From Chara braunii (Eukaryota > Streptophyta > Charophyceae > Charales > Characeae), in NCBI GenBank assembly GCA_003427395.1, contig BFEA01000011.1:635314-660574 (forward strand): DNA of 25,261 bases, written 5' to 3'. The notes beneath the pieces are model-generated. The model was given only the letters and a program-made list of their open reading frames with translations, was not told where the DNA came from and searched no databases. Position 1 is the first letter of the stretch, and the number at the start of each line of letters is the position of its first letter. This document shows positions 1 to 9,640 of this stretch, piece after piece. The translations under genes and the position numbers were made by a program.

Positions 1-320
1 TGGGTACCCGAGTTCGTAGCGGACTGGTTTGGGGGTTTCGGCCATGTTGAGGAAGTGGCCGGCACTATGGGGCGGGTGCACGTGAATTGCGCTTGGCTGA
101 CGGAAGAACGCTTGGCTGACGGAATAAAATGTCCCTGAAATTTGGGCCCTTCCATGGCGATAGAGCCTGGGAGGTCCTCATAATTTTGGACATCGAAAGG
201 AATGACCGGATGGAAGTGGCCCCGGAAACCAGGGAGGCTATAATCCGCCGAGAGGTAGCTGCGACGCCCTGCTATGTAGATGATGTATTTAAGCTATTCG
301 AGGTACCATGGTTCGACTAG
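1..320 (+). pseudogene. Accessory module copy 1 (partial, frameshifted)
   Basis: This is an unrecognised protein, cut by the window start. The frame from position 1 stays open to a stop at about 137. A second frame (129-320) carries on the similarity to copy 2, so one frameshift lies near 120-130. Blocks shared with copy 2 (446-1240) are PF-(S/H)G followed by EVL-x-IL, then (E/A)-x-R-R-(E/K)-(V/I), then YVDD-(L/V)-(Y/F)-(R/K)-L-(Y/F)-E. The last block is the clearest signature: CYVDDVFKLFEVP here, TYVDDLYRLYEPM in copy 2. No function is assignable. The YVDD string is not evidence of reverse transcriptase, since no other RT motif is near and it sits at the C-terminus of a short repeated module. 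Confidence 0.5.
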
Positions 321-445
321 GGGCAGGAAAAGTTGCGGCCAGGCAAGTATGAAAGAATTGCTAAGATAACGGAATGGGATGTCTGGCCATTGTAGGATCG
401 GTGCGGATTGCGAGCTAGAAGACCGAGGACGAGCGTGTGATGGCA

Positions 446-1240
446 TGAAGAAGGACATTCCTTGAGGACCGCCCGCTGGGTATTGAACCGCCAAGGGATG
501 TGGCTGGTGGAGCAGAGATTAGTTTACCGATCGCAAACGAGGGTTGGCACCCGGTGGTGGACTGGACCGGGGTTGAACTTAGGGAAAATACGGTCTACCT
601 GGTAACGAAGGTCGAATGGCGCACAGATGAGAACGGGGAATGAAACCCGGACCCGCGGGGGCATGTGCGTGCCAACGGGCAATTGTATGTATCCGAGGAT
701 GGGTGGCTCGAGTTCACAGTCCGATTGGCATCGGATGAAGATCCGCTGAGTATGTTTGAAGGGGCATGGCAGCTAGTGTGGCAGGCAGGGTTCGAATTCG
801 CGGACCCGTGAGTTGATGATGTAACAGCGAACCTTAGGGTAGCCATGGTCGAGAGCTTTGGGTTGCCCAGTGAGAACATTCGGATGAGACTGTCGCCCTT
901 CCTGCTGGAAAGGCTAGGCAGAGTGGAACTTGTCAGACGCGCGGTAGCCGACCTTGCCAATCTGACATATGAAGACACGATAATATACCAAGAATACTAC
1001 CGGGCCTTCCTAGAAATGAGGCCGTTTAGCGGAGAGCAGAGGTATGAGGTGTTGCGAATTCTGCGCGCCGTGTTTACCACGAGGCCAAGGGCTCTGGTCG
1101 TAGGTGATGAAGTTCTATGGGGCGTCGTCCGACGGAAAATAAGTCGGGGGATGACGTACGTAGACGACCTATATCGATTGTATGAGCCGATGGAAGTAGG
1201 AACAGGCTGGTTAGAGAGCCAAGGAAAGAGAAGAGGATAG
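446..1240 (+). pseudogene. Accessory module copy 2 (best preserved, in-frame TGA codons)
   Basis: This is an unrecognised protein of about 260 codons. One frame runs from 449 to the TAG at 1238-1240, broken only by TGA at 641-643 and 809-811, with another TGA at 446-448 closing it upstream. The uninterrupted part, from ATG 845, encodes 131 residues. Order of blocks: a beta-like block with NTVYLVTKVEW near 580-620, GQLYVSEDGWLEF near 680-715, a helical block with SPFLLERLGRVELVRR at about 890-945, EVLRIL near 1045, and the YVDDLYRLYEPM signature near 1155-1195. The continuity of the frame and its similarity to copies 1 and 3 argue that it was coding. The segment before 845 was probably part of the same protein. 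No known domain is recognised. Confidence 0.6.
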
Positions 1241-1551
1241 GGAGGAAAAAAAACATCGAGCTAAGGACTGGGGAGTTGCTCAGGTGGGGGTGAAAAATAA
1301 ATGAAATAAATAAACTCGCTTGTTGTTTAAACTGTGCAGGGGACCGCTAATCGACAATGGCGATGAGTCACGCCCGGATGTCGCGACGGCCCACGCACCC
1401 CCGACCCCCCACGAAAAGCAGAGACGGATGAGAGGTATCGCTCCCAGTAAGCTACAAGGTCTGAGGGATCGATACCGAATGGAGAGTCGTAACCCTGGGA
1501 AGGGACCAGGCGTTCATGATGGTGGAATGTTTGTGGGATGGTATGAGGATT

Positions 1552-2142
1552 AATAGGGGACCCGGGGATGATCTATACACGGATCTTAGGGTGACGGGGA
1601 CCGTATACCTACCAGAGTTTGGATGACACATGCTAGGAACAGAGTTGGCACTTGGGCATGGGCTGTTACCAATCTTCCAAAGGGCTACTAGGATATTGAA
1701 CTGAGTAGGCCAGGAAGTGCGGGGAAGAAGGAACGTGGGATTGAGAACCCGGGTGGAGGTAGGAGGTTGGCGAGAGTTTAAGGCCCCAATGACAGGGTTG
1801 AGATGCCGAGTGCCTCGCTTCATGGTAGACCTGGTATTTGGCAGCCTCAAGAGGGCTAGGGACCTAGTGGATTCGACCCTGGTCTGGATTCACCACTTCC
1901 GGCCACAGACAACGGGGATGTTTTACGATGTGTCGGTCAGGCATGGGCCGTTCTGGAAAAATCAGGCCTGAGAATTACTTGACCTCATTGAAATTTTGAT
2001 ATTCGGGTTGCCTCACTTGGCGTTTGAGGAGTATGAACCAATAATCGTTAGGGAAATAGAGATGGGAGAAAACTACCTTGCCGGGGTGGCTGACCTGTTC
2101 GAGGAACCAGACGAACAGGGCAGGCCTGAGGGACCAGCATGA
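1552..2142 (+). pseudogene. Accessory module copy 3 (three in-frame TGA codons)
   Basis: This is a third copy of the module in a single frame from about 1552 to the TGA at 2140-2142, interrupted at 1624-1626, 1702-1704 and 1969-1971, each time by TGA. It keeps TVYLPEF (compare NTVYLVTKVEW in copy 2), PRFMVDLVFGSLKRARDLVD (compare SPFLLERLGRVELVRRAVAD), HGPF followed by ELLDLIEIL, and a terminal AGVADLFEEPDE matching the YVDDLYRLYEPM block. At 1969 the stop aligns with a conserved Arg of copies 1 and 2 (GEQRYEVL, GDRAWEVL), as expected from CGA to TGA. Copies 1-3 are spaced about 0.8-0.9 kb apart, forming a head-to-tail array. Confidence 0.55.
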
Positions 2143-2576
2143 GAAAAGGCGCCAGGGAAAGGCGAGAAAAATAAAGGATGAATATTAAGATGAAAAGGGA
2201 GCCGTCAGCAAAAGAGGGCAGTGGTCGAAGCTCCGCCGTACCTAAGGATGTGGCAGGAAGGAACTAGGAAGACCACATGTAATAAGAACGCTGGGGCATT
2301 TGGGATGTCAGAAAGCCGAAAATGGGCTATCCTCGATAAGGGAAGTCACTGGGTTCAGACACCGCCGTAAGAACCGGGGGACGACAGTGACAAAATGCCA
2401 AGCCACGACGGCAAGTCCTTCGGCAGAAGAAAAGTTGAATGGCGTCCTATAAAAGAAAAGTCAGAAGAGTCGTTCCGACTAATGAGAGACAGAAAAGGCA
2501 CGAAAATAAGCGAACTTTAGGGTCGGGATTAGGGAAGCTATGAACAACCGGCCATTTTCGCAAAAAAAAAAAATTC
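2143..2576. other. Purine-rich spacer between accessory array and Gag-like ORFs
   Basis: I see no reading frame with support here. A start at 2190 gives 24 codons (MKREPSAKEGSGRSS...) before a TAG and could be a remnant of another Gag-like N-terminus. The stretch ends in an A-rich run at about 2561-2573, just before the next ORF. Confidence 0.3.
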
Positions 2577-3458
2577 ATGTGCAGGCTAGGTAAAGAAATG
2601 ACATCGCAAGAGCAGACCGGTGACCGGCAGAGCAGAGGGAGCCAGGGTACAGATAGGGACGAGGAACGAAACGAGGGGTCGGATCGAGAGTCGGCTAAGC
2701 CAGAAGGAACCAAAGAGGACGGAAATGGCCTCTCCACAGGGGAAAGCTCAAGGAAAGTTGGGGGCAACAAAAGAGGACTGCAAGAAAATAGGGAAGAAAG
2801 GGAGAACGAAAGACGAAGTCCTCGGAACTCCGAAGGAACTACGCCCAAGAAAACGAAAGTCTCAGACGCATGTCGCAAGCTGGCAGAAATAGAAAGGCGG
2901 ACTGCTGAGTATAAGGCAAGGCTTATTGAACAGATGATGACTGGGGGTGAAGAGGAACCCCAGGGGGGAAGTGCCACGAGAGGGACGTAGGACCAGTCAG
3001 GGCGAAGCCAGGTACGGAGGTAAAGATAGTAGTTATAAGGGAACACACAGCAAGAAGGGGAAGGAAAAGGGGGACTCCTCGGCCATAGAGGCAGAAAAGG
3101 CCACAACCCCGCCGGCTATCGACAGCGGGGCTAGTCGTCTGCCCGCCACGCCAAAAGTAACGAAGGGATGCGATGGACTCTGGAGTCTCAGAGAGAGGGT
3201 GTTAGGCTGGTTTTGATCCGGAAAGGTATGCCAAAGGCCGGGGAAAAGCAGAAGGAAAGTAAGGAAGGAGAGGGGACTAGTGCGGTCGGTGAGGCAGGAA
3301 GCTCCGAAAGGGGCCTCATGAGGATAGTAGCCACCCTCACTCGGGCGCTGAATAAAAACCAGCGGTACCTGTCTACGACATTGCAAGTATCGTCTGCAAG
3401 AACTTTAATCTGCTCATCGATTGATAAGCTTAAGCCTAGACTTCGGGAAATGGGGTGA
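2577..3458 (+). pseudogene. Gag-like ORF, copy A (frameshifted, zinc knuckle lost or unreadable)
   Basis: This is a broken paralogue of the intact Gag-like ORF that follows. Its first frame (2577-2987) is charged and low-complexity, ending in a basic, coiled-coil-like block: KKTKVSDACRKLAEIE followed by YKARLIEQM. This matches KKRKVADTLRRLKEVE followed by YKAGIIERM in copy B. A second frame (to about 3216) carries DGLWSLRER, matching DLWDLREKL of copy B. A third frame (3168-3458) carries a helical LMRIVATLTRALNKNQ block in the place of VLKTIGYGVKRGLKEL of copy B. At least two frameshifts separate these blocks. No cysteine knuckle is readable before 3458. It is likely the remains of a tandem duplication of the Gag-like gene. 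Confidence 0.5.
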
Positions 3459-3558
3459 GCGGGTCTGCAGACAAAAACGTCTCCCAAACGGATGAGGGGT
3501 CGAGTCTAAAGTAAGATTGTCCTCCTTTCGGTTGTATGACGTGCAGGACTGATACGTT

Positions 3559-4731
3559 ATGGGCATCGTGAATACCAAGAGAGGCCCCAACCAAACAGAC
3601 AACATGAATGGTCGGAATCCAGTGGATCGAGACGGCGGGATAAACACCAGCCAAAGGTTCAATGACGAGAAGGTCAAAGACGATGCGAGGAGGATTTTGG
3701 GGAGAGGGAGTCATAACGGAGGAAGGGTTGCGGGATCTCAATAAATGGAGTCAGTCGTAGTTAGTAATAAGGAAGAGTCACAAACCTCGGGGGGAGGATT
3801 GGTGAAGAAAAGGAAGGTAGCAGATACCCTACGAAGACTCAAGGAAGTGGAACAGATGGTAGCAACTTACAAGGCTGGTATAATTGAAAGAATGATAAGG
3901 GATATCGAGGTTGAGAATGACAATGAGCTGCATAATGATGAACGTCAGGGTGAGACGCAACAAGAGCGCATGATTGGGAATCCCGATGGTTGGGGAAAGG
4001 GTGGAAACGCGGGAAAAAAAGGAGGGGTGCGACCCTCCGAGGTAGGGACCGTGAAGGAAGTAAAGGAGCGAGGAGCGGACTGTGGAATGAGTCAGCAGAC
4101 AGGGGGACAATCCTTGTCAAACAAAGACTATAGTGACCTGTGGGATCTAAGGGAGAAACTGACAGTCTATCTCGACCAAGAAATGGGGGTCAGGACAGAA
4201 AGTCGCCAGCGAAACTACGAAAAGTCCGAGGTCCTAAAAACAATTGGGTACGGAGTGAAAAGGGGGTTGAAGGAGTTGCATGATCAGGGCGAAGAGGCAG
4301 ACAACCAGAGGGAAAGGATAGGAGATATCCTCCGGGAGGTGCAAACTCGGGTATCTCGAACTGCCTTGGTACCCCAAGGGGATCTCGCTCCACGAACCGA
4401 GCGCCGGACCGGTCGAAGGAATCCTTCCCAGGAATCATGTCGATATTGTACCATGATAGGGCACTTTGCTAGACTTTGCCTTAAACTTAACTTCGACATC
4501 ATAAGAGGGCGGCGTCTTAGGACCCTCAGGGGTCAGATCCTGGGCCCTAACGGGGAAACGGTTGACTGGAATTCACATGGGGGAATGAGACGCGTTATAG
4601 CGACATTAAACAACCTAGACTTTTCGGTAATAGAGGAGGAGGAAGTAGGCGAGCCCTTGTTGAGGACCCGCATGGACCGACAAGGGGCGAACCCCATCTT
4701 GAAGGAAGGAAGGGACGGTAGGAGCAACTAG
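3559..4731 (+). CDS. gag: Gag-like nucleocapsid protein, copy B (ATG 3745; same-frame upstream ORF 3559-3744)
   Basis: From ATG 3745 this encodes 328 residues. Residues about 20-50 are a basic, predicted coiled-coil segment (KKRKVADTLRRLKEVEQ). A Gly/Arg-rich spacer follows, then a helix-rich part (about 130-215, with DLWDLREKL). A perfect CX2CX4HX4C zinc knuckle lies at residues 232-245 (CRYCTMIGHFARLC; Cys codons at 4438, 4447 and 4477, His at 4462). After it comes ILGPNG...GGMRRVI, a knuckle-to-Gly-rich arrangement typical of Gag of some Ty3-type elements. By family role it would package element RNA in cytoplasmic particles. Directly upstream, in the same frame, ORF 3559-3741 ends in TAA (3742-3744) that touches the ATG. 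The original protein may have started at 3559, with the TAA a later mutation. Gag identity is inferred mainly from the knuckle. Confidence 0.6.
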
Positions 4732-6086
4732 ATAACTTAACGAGGAAGGAGGTTGGTTATGGGCGATCATTCTGGGCCAGATGTAACCAGAAGGGGAGGA
4801 GGAGTCCTGGATAGGGTGAAACCACTATTTGAAAAGGGAAAGGGGAGGAAACACTTAGTCTGAGGACGATGGTGCAAGAAAAGAGAATAGGTCCAGAGAA
4901 AGAAAGTGGAAGGCAAAAAGGAACATGACGATACCTCACCAGCAAGAAGGAGGGAAACCGTAAGAAGGGAACAAAGGTGAGAGATGCGACAGGAGAACAC
5001 GGAGCCGAGAAGGTGAGGATGGTCGAGGACAAAAAGCGGAAAAATGAAAGGGTTTGGGGAGATCCTCGCGAAGTTATCGGTTCCTGTTGCGGGAAAGAGG
5101 CAGAGCGAGTAGTCAAACTTGAGGGCGAAGAAAGACCTGAGTTGGATGCCTTTTAGAAAACGTCACAAAGTAGCGCGAGGAATTTGGGCAGTTATGCAGC
5201 CAGTGGTTTTTCAATAGGTTATGTAGCGCCTGGACCGACAAGGTCAGAAGAAAGATGAGGAGAGGCAAGTCGGTCACGGTATCGGTTTTCCGCGATGCTA
5301 GAACACTTGCCTCTTGGGCGAGTTATTTTGAGATGTTTTGTACAAGCTGAGACAGTGGGATAAGAACTAGTGGCAACAAAAGAGACTAGGCATGAAGTGT
5401 GTCTGACAAAAGTTCTCCTTTTTTTAGCAACATTCAAGTGGTAGGGCTTCACTAAGTAAGGATAAGGTTGCTAAAAGTGAACGAGACAGGAACTAGTCAA
5501 GACTTAGCATGAATGAGCAAGTAAACAATTTTCGAGACGCCTCTTTTGGCGGGCTACCTTGAAAGGTTTCTGCAAAGACAAGGGCTGGCGGGAAACATTG
5601 GTGTGAGATTAGCCAGGGCGGTTGTATTATGGCTCCTGGGAAAACTAAGATTGTATTTTAAAAAAAAGGCTATGAAATTTGGCTCGTTGAGAAAAGCAAG
5701 GGATTGAACGTTGGTCGAACACGAGAGAGGTTAGGGGACCTATGGGTAAAGAGGCACGTGGAGCCTCTTCCCTAGGAGCCTAATCCAACTGGTCAAAAAC
5801 AATTTCACAAGCAATGAGGGGCATGAGAGGTCGGAAAGAGAGAGGAAACGTTGGTTGAACAAACATACTCCACGATGGTTGAACGACCGGGCGGGCTAGT
5901 GCTATTTGGGGTCGCGAGCCTCAACTCGAGCACTAGACGCTAAGTCGGATGTATGGATAGACATAAGAATGACAAATGACATAAGGAAGAGGAAGAAGCA
6001 TGCGTAAAAAACCAAAAAGATGGCCACCTTCTAATCCCTGAGACGAAATAGGATCCGTGTCCTCGAGGCCCATCCCCTCGGACGCT
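4732..6086. other. Decayed region after Gag-like ORF, no gene recognised
   Basis: The region is purine-rich up to about 5150, with many stops in all frames. A start at 4759 gives a 34-codon basic peptide and then stops. No DSGA, RT or integrase motif is visible in any frame. From 5200 the bias weakens. A small perfect hairpin (AAGAGGC at 5749-5755 paired with GCCTCTT at 5763-5769) is the only structure I note. It may be eroded pol or unrelated DNA. Confidence 0.3.
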
Positions 6087-6250
6087 AACATTGGAATGGA
6101 CAAGGATGACCCTAACCAGGCTGTCCGATTGGAATGGATAAGGATGACCCTAACCAGGTTATCCGATTGTAATGCATAAGAATGGTCCTAACCAGGCTGT
6201 TCAACTTGGAAATGGAAAGAACTACCCTAACCAGGTTGTTCGGAATGACC
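6087..6250 (+). repeat. 38-bp tandem repeat, 4 units
   Basis: The core CCCTAACCAGG (or TCCTAACCAGG) recurs at 6110, 6148, 6186 and 6225, a 38-39 bp step. Each unit reads roughly TTGGAATGGA-(C/T)AAGGATGA, then the core, then CTGTCCG. The units differ at several positions, so the array is not recent. Confidence 0.85.
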
Positions 6251-6314
6251 CCTTACAAGGGTCATTCTTTGGAATTGGCACTGGGGTCCCCTTGCATGGC
6301 TGCTTGAGATGCAT

Positions 6315-6535
6315 GATATTGGAAGAGCTGAGCTTTGGAAAAGATATTGGAAGAGCTGAGCTTTAGAAAAAGATATTGGAAGAGCTGAGCCTTGAAAAAG
6401 ATATCGGAAGAGTTGAGTTTTGGAAAAAGATATTGGAAGAGCTGAGCTTGGAAAAGATATTGAACTCAGCCTTGGAAAAGATATTGGACTCAGCCCTGGA
6501 AGAGATATTGCATTGAGCACTTGACTGAGATTGAG
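6315..6535 (+). repeat. 28-bp tandem repeat array, about 8 units, with decaying end
   Basis: The motif GATATTGGAAGAGCTGAGC recurs at 6315, 6343, 6372, 6400 and 6429 with 28-29 bp spacing. Shorter derivatives follow at 6456, 6480 and 6504 (24-27 bp). It then fades into related GAGCATTGGAATTGG-type repeats to about 6580. Open frames on the minus strand here (repeats of LPISFSK type) are a by-product of the periodicity. Confidence 0.85.
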
Positions 6536-6585
6536 CATGGGAATGAGACTGAGCATTGGAATTGGATTGAGTATTGGAAATTGCA

Positions 6586-7536
6586 TTGCATAAACAGGGG
6601 ACCCTAGGCAACTTGAAATGGATTTGGAAATGACATTAAAATGAATTTCTCTTTTCTCCTAGTCTTTGGTCTCAGCGAGAGGGGGATACCGGTGCACGCA
6701 CCACGATCTCTATCCCTTTGAGGGAAAAAGTCTCAGCGCGACCTGCTCCTCCTTTAAGAGGATGGGTGTTAAAGGACTAAGGCACCTACCACTTGGATCG
6801 GTGCGGGACGTCCGGAACTGACCCTGGCAATGAGCTTTAGTCGGGGAGTTCAAACTGCGCCTCCTGTTGAATGCCTAAACATCAAAGAGCGAGAGAGCCA
6901 AATGGGCAAGGAAATCATTCTCAATAGTCTATTTTGTCCTTTCCAACCACACGCCATGTCATAAAGGGGTGCCATGGCCATTTGGGTCGGACCTCGGCTG
7001 CCCGCACTAAGTTGGGCGGCACTGTCCAAGGGGAGGGGTTTGGCGGAGTACCGGGTGGAGTCCGCGACCACCACGGGGCATTGACACTGCCTTGCCGGAG
7101 CATTATAACCGCTTCGGGACTAATTGCGAGGTCTTCGTAACTGCACTCGCGGACTAATAAAGAGTCCGAACTCTCTTGAAAGGAAGAGGCCAGATCCAGA
7201 AAATTACCACTCGGGAGAAACGATTCGTGAGGAACGCCTTTACGACTAGACGAGGCTCTGGAAGGCTTGGATTGGACCTGCCTGCCAGACGTGAGGAGGA
7301 AGCTCAGTATTGGTGCTCGCCACATGAGAGAACAAAGGTCGGACCGAGTAGGAGGATGAGGCGTCGTTCGCTGGGGAGGAACTGATCACTCTTCCTTTTG
7401 TGAAGCGGACGGGCTTGTGTCCTTGACTGCGGTTGGTGGGCCAAAGGTCTGCGTACCTCCGAGTAAGAACTAGTCGCGCGATGGGGACATTGCGTTTTGA
7501 GCGGGGGGAAGGTGTGCCATCTACCAATGAATACGC
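6586..7536. other. Non-repetitive segment, no gene recognised
   Basis: Only short open frames occur on either strand (the longest is minus strand, 6921-7325, 134 codons), none with a recognisable motif. Small inverted repeats are present, for example CGGACT/AGTCCG around 7151-7170. I see no tRNA, rRNA or transposase signal. Confidence 0.3.
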
Positions 7537-7851
7537 ATGGAAAAGAACCTCTATTTGGATTTGGATGGGCCTGAGAAAAGGGGTCTGGCAAGACATCTAG
7601 AAAAAAAAAAGACTTGTAATTGGTTTTGCATAGGCCGGAGAAAAAGGGGCCTGACAAGATGCCCAGGACAGAAGGGACTTGAGCAAGTGACATGGTATGA
7701 ATTTGAGAAAAAAGGCCTGGCAAGACAACCAGGAAGGAAAGGGCTGGTAGGATTGACTCTACATGGACTTGAGAAAAGGACTGGCAGGCTGGGGAATGGC
7801 TGTGTGATTGGCTTGCATGGGCTTGAGAAAAAGGTCCGACAAGATGTTTGA
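7537..7851 (+). repeat. 66-bp tandem repeat with an open frame of 22-residue repeats
   Basis: GAGAAAA-rich units start near 7570, 7635, 7702, 7768 and 7822 (spacings 65, 67, 66 and 54 bp). Because the step is close to 22 codons, one + frame stays open for 104 codons from ATG 7537. It repeats a basic unit of the kind GLEKKGLARQPGRKGL. No signal peptide or known domain is visible. The frame may only reflect the period, so I class it as a repeat rather than a gene. Some units differ by one base without closing the frame, which is mildly in favour of coding. Confidence 0.7.
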
Positions 7852-8590
7852 AAAAGAAAGGCACAAGGGATAAACCGAGCATTGCACATGGAAAGTCAAT
7901 TAAGTAAAGGGCAAAAAAGGGCAGAGGATGTTATGCATGCAGAATTAGCAAGACCTGAGAAAGGATGGGTAAAATGACTTGGGGGAAATGCATGTGGATT
8001 TGGCTAAGCCTGGGCCTCGGGGGAGAGGAAAAGCCGTATCGAAGACATGGATTGCGCGGGCCGAAAAGCAGATCATTTGTGGATGTTCTAAGAGTAATGA
8101 ATGAGACGAAACCAAAATGATTTCTGCTCAAGAATGTTTTCTGAATGAAATGAGAAGATAGATATGAGATTACGAATGCGGCCTTCAAGACATTGTCGAG
8201 AGCGAAAAATAACGTACAATGAAAGACTAGCTGCAAGGCATGTCTGTTGTCAGACTCCCCCAAGGGGCGATACTAGTCAACTTGATGACAGAAAGAGACA
8301 TCAAGCTGCTTAAGCTCCTTGACGTGTTACTAGCTCGCACCTGGAGGAAGCCATGGCGAATGATCCTTGTGACATTCGTCGCCAAAATCTCCCTCTTACC
8401 TCGGTTCATTGGGAGGGTGATGGCTTGTCGCTCAATCCTTGTGGGACGATATTGGAGGCTGTTGGGAAAACCTTGAGTATTCGAAAGTTCCAGTGAGAAA
8501 GAGATACAGCTGTGAGGCGGACGTTGATGCACAAAGAATATAACGCGCTCGTTACAAAAACATTATCGAGCTTGGGGACATTACGCAATT
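7852..8590. other. Unassigned segment
   Basis: No supported gene. Short frames on both strands (up to 110 codons on the minus strand at 7931-8263) have no recognisable motif. The composition is more balanced than in the first 5 kb. Confidence 0.3.
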
Positions 8591-8646
8591 CAAGGGAAGC
8601 CTTTTGTTGAGGAGCCTGTTGGTCTGGTTGTGGCAGGCTTCCCTTG
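8591..8646. repeat. 11-bp perfect inverted repeat
   Basis: CAAGGGAAGCC at 8591-8601 pairs perfectly with GGCTTCCCTTG at 8636-8646 across a 34-base loop. Possible foldback element or RNA hairpin; no gene is attached. Confidence 0.7.
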
Positions 8647-8893
8647 CCAAGACCTAAGCATCATGGGATGGTAACTAAAACTAGGTCTGGCAGACGTGAA
8701 AATGGGAAAACCTGAAACAGAACCTTTGACTCCCCCATACCCTCCTCCACCCCAAAGGGCGGAAGCTAAAGAAAACCCCGGGTAAAGACTAAGAAGGACA
8801 AAAAGAACCCTGACAAACTAACTACCCGTCTCACTCCACCTCCCTTTCCCGTCTGTCCATCACTCCAAAATCCCTACTGACTATGGACTGGTG

Positions 8894-8949
8894 CGCGATG
8901 AGGACATCGCGAATGAGTGGAGAGAATGTGTCGGGACTGGTGAGTCCCG
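8894..8949. repeat. Two adjacent 7-bp hairpins with 4-base loops
   Basis: CGCGATG (8894-8900) pairs with CATCGCG (8905-8911), loop AGGA. CGGGACT (8932-8938) pairs with AGTCCCG (8943-8949), loop GGTG. The second shares its GGGACT/AGTCCC stem with hairpins further right (10219, 10399, 11160), so it may belong to the same structured repeat family. Confidence 0.65.
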
Positions 8950-9432
8950 AATGACTTCCCATCACTCGAGAGACTGTATATGGCCGGTTTGTGCACGGCA
9001 GAGAAAACCGGAGGCAAGAAGGATGGGAGGATCAAGGCATAGGCATAGGCGCGAGGAATCTAGAGGCTGCTTGAAGTCGTCGGGACCCATGGACTAAGAA
9101 GAAATTGATGGAACAGGGGGCGGCAGAGGACCACAAGAAAGCGGCAAAGGCGACCCTCCCTCTGAAACGGAGAAGGAACGCCAGGAATAGTGATGACGTA
9201 GGATGCACGCCACAAAGAGAGAAGATAAGTGAAAAAGGAAGGACGTAAGGCGCCGACATGGAAAAAGGTAGCCGGGTCAGGTGGGCACTAGGAAGCTGCG
9301 GTAAAAGAGCCAAGAGGACCACGGGCTAAGTAGGGACCCGCGTCCGGGGAGGAACGGTGCACGGGGCGCGAAAGGAACAAGGGGGCGAGGCCGCCATAAG
9401 ATAGGAAAATGACGAGTAATACCAGAGAAGAC
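8950..9432. other. Unassigned GC-rich segment
   Basis: Short frames only (68 codons on + at 8891-9097, 96 codons on - at 9032-9322), with no recognisable domains. The segment lies between the paired hairpins and the 51-bp array. Confidence 0.25.
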
Positions 9433-9640
9433 GTGGTACCGGCAGGACAAAGTGCCAGGGACCATGTGAGACCAAGAAATAGATGTGGTACCGGCGGGAC
9501 AAAGTGCCGGGGACCACGTGAGACCAAAAGAAGATGTGGTACCGGCGNGACAAAGTGTCGGGGACCACGTGAGACCAAAAGAAGAGGTGGTGCCGGCGGG
9601 ACAAAGAGTCGGGGATCACATGGGGGACGAACAAAGGTGC
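9433..9640 (+). repeat. 51-bp tandem repeat, 4 units
   Basis: Units begin GTGGTACCGGC at 9433, 9485 and 9536, and GTGGTGCCGGC at 9587 (spacings 52, 51, 51). Each continues with GGGACAAAGTGCC and GGGGACCACGTGAGACC. The third unit holds the only undetermined base of the window (n at 9548), which suggests assembly trouble in the array. Confidence 0.85.

Larger units (their letters stand above)
1..4731 (+). mobile_element. Element 1: decayed retroelement-like unit, 5' accessory array plus Gag-like ORFs (left end outside window)
   Basis: This unit groups three diverged copies of one protein module (1-2142) with two Gag-like reading frames (2577-4731), all on the + strand and all purine-rich. The link to retroelements rests on the perfect CX2CX4HX4C knuckle and the following Gly-rich segment in the last ORF, a Gag nucleocapsid arrangement. 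No protease, RT or integrase is readable downstream, so pol is lost, too decayed, or was never present (a non-autonomous element). No LTR, primer site or polypurine tract was found. The left boundary lies outside the window and the right boundary is not defined. Confidence 0.5.

Noticed and set aside
1155-1195. YVDD string as a reverse transcriptase active site in the element 1 modules
   Set aside because: It recurs at the C-terminus of short modules with no other RT block nearby; copy 3 has GVADL at this place.
446-2142. Reassigned genetic code (TGA read as an amino acid)
   Set aside because: One TGA replaces a conserved Arg, as expected from CGA decay, and element 2 uses TGA, TAG and TAA all as interruptions.
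2447-5116. Many minus-strand frames of 60-219 codons opposite the Gag-like ORFs
   Set aside because: They mirror purine-rich coding sequence, giving Ser/Leu/Phe/Pro-rich shadows with no motifs.
6087-6580. CRISPR-like direct repeats (38-bp and 28-bp periods)
   Set aside because: Repeats are contiguous with no unique spacers, diverged along the array, and in eukaryotic DNA; they are minisatellites.
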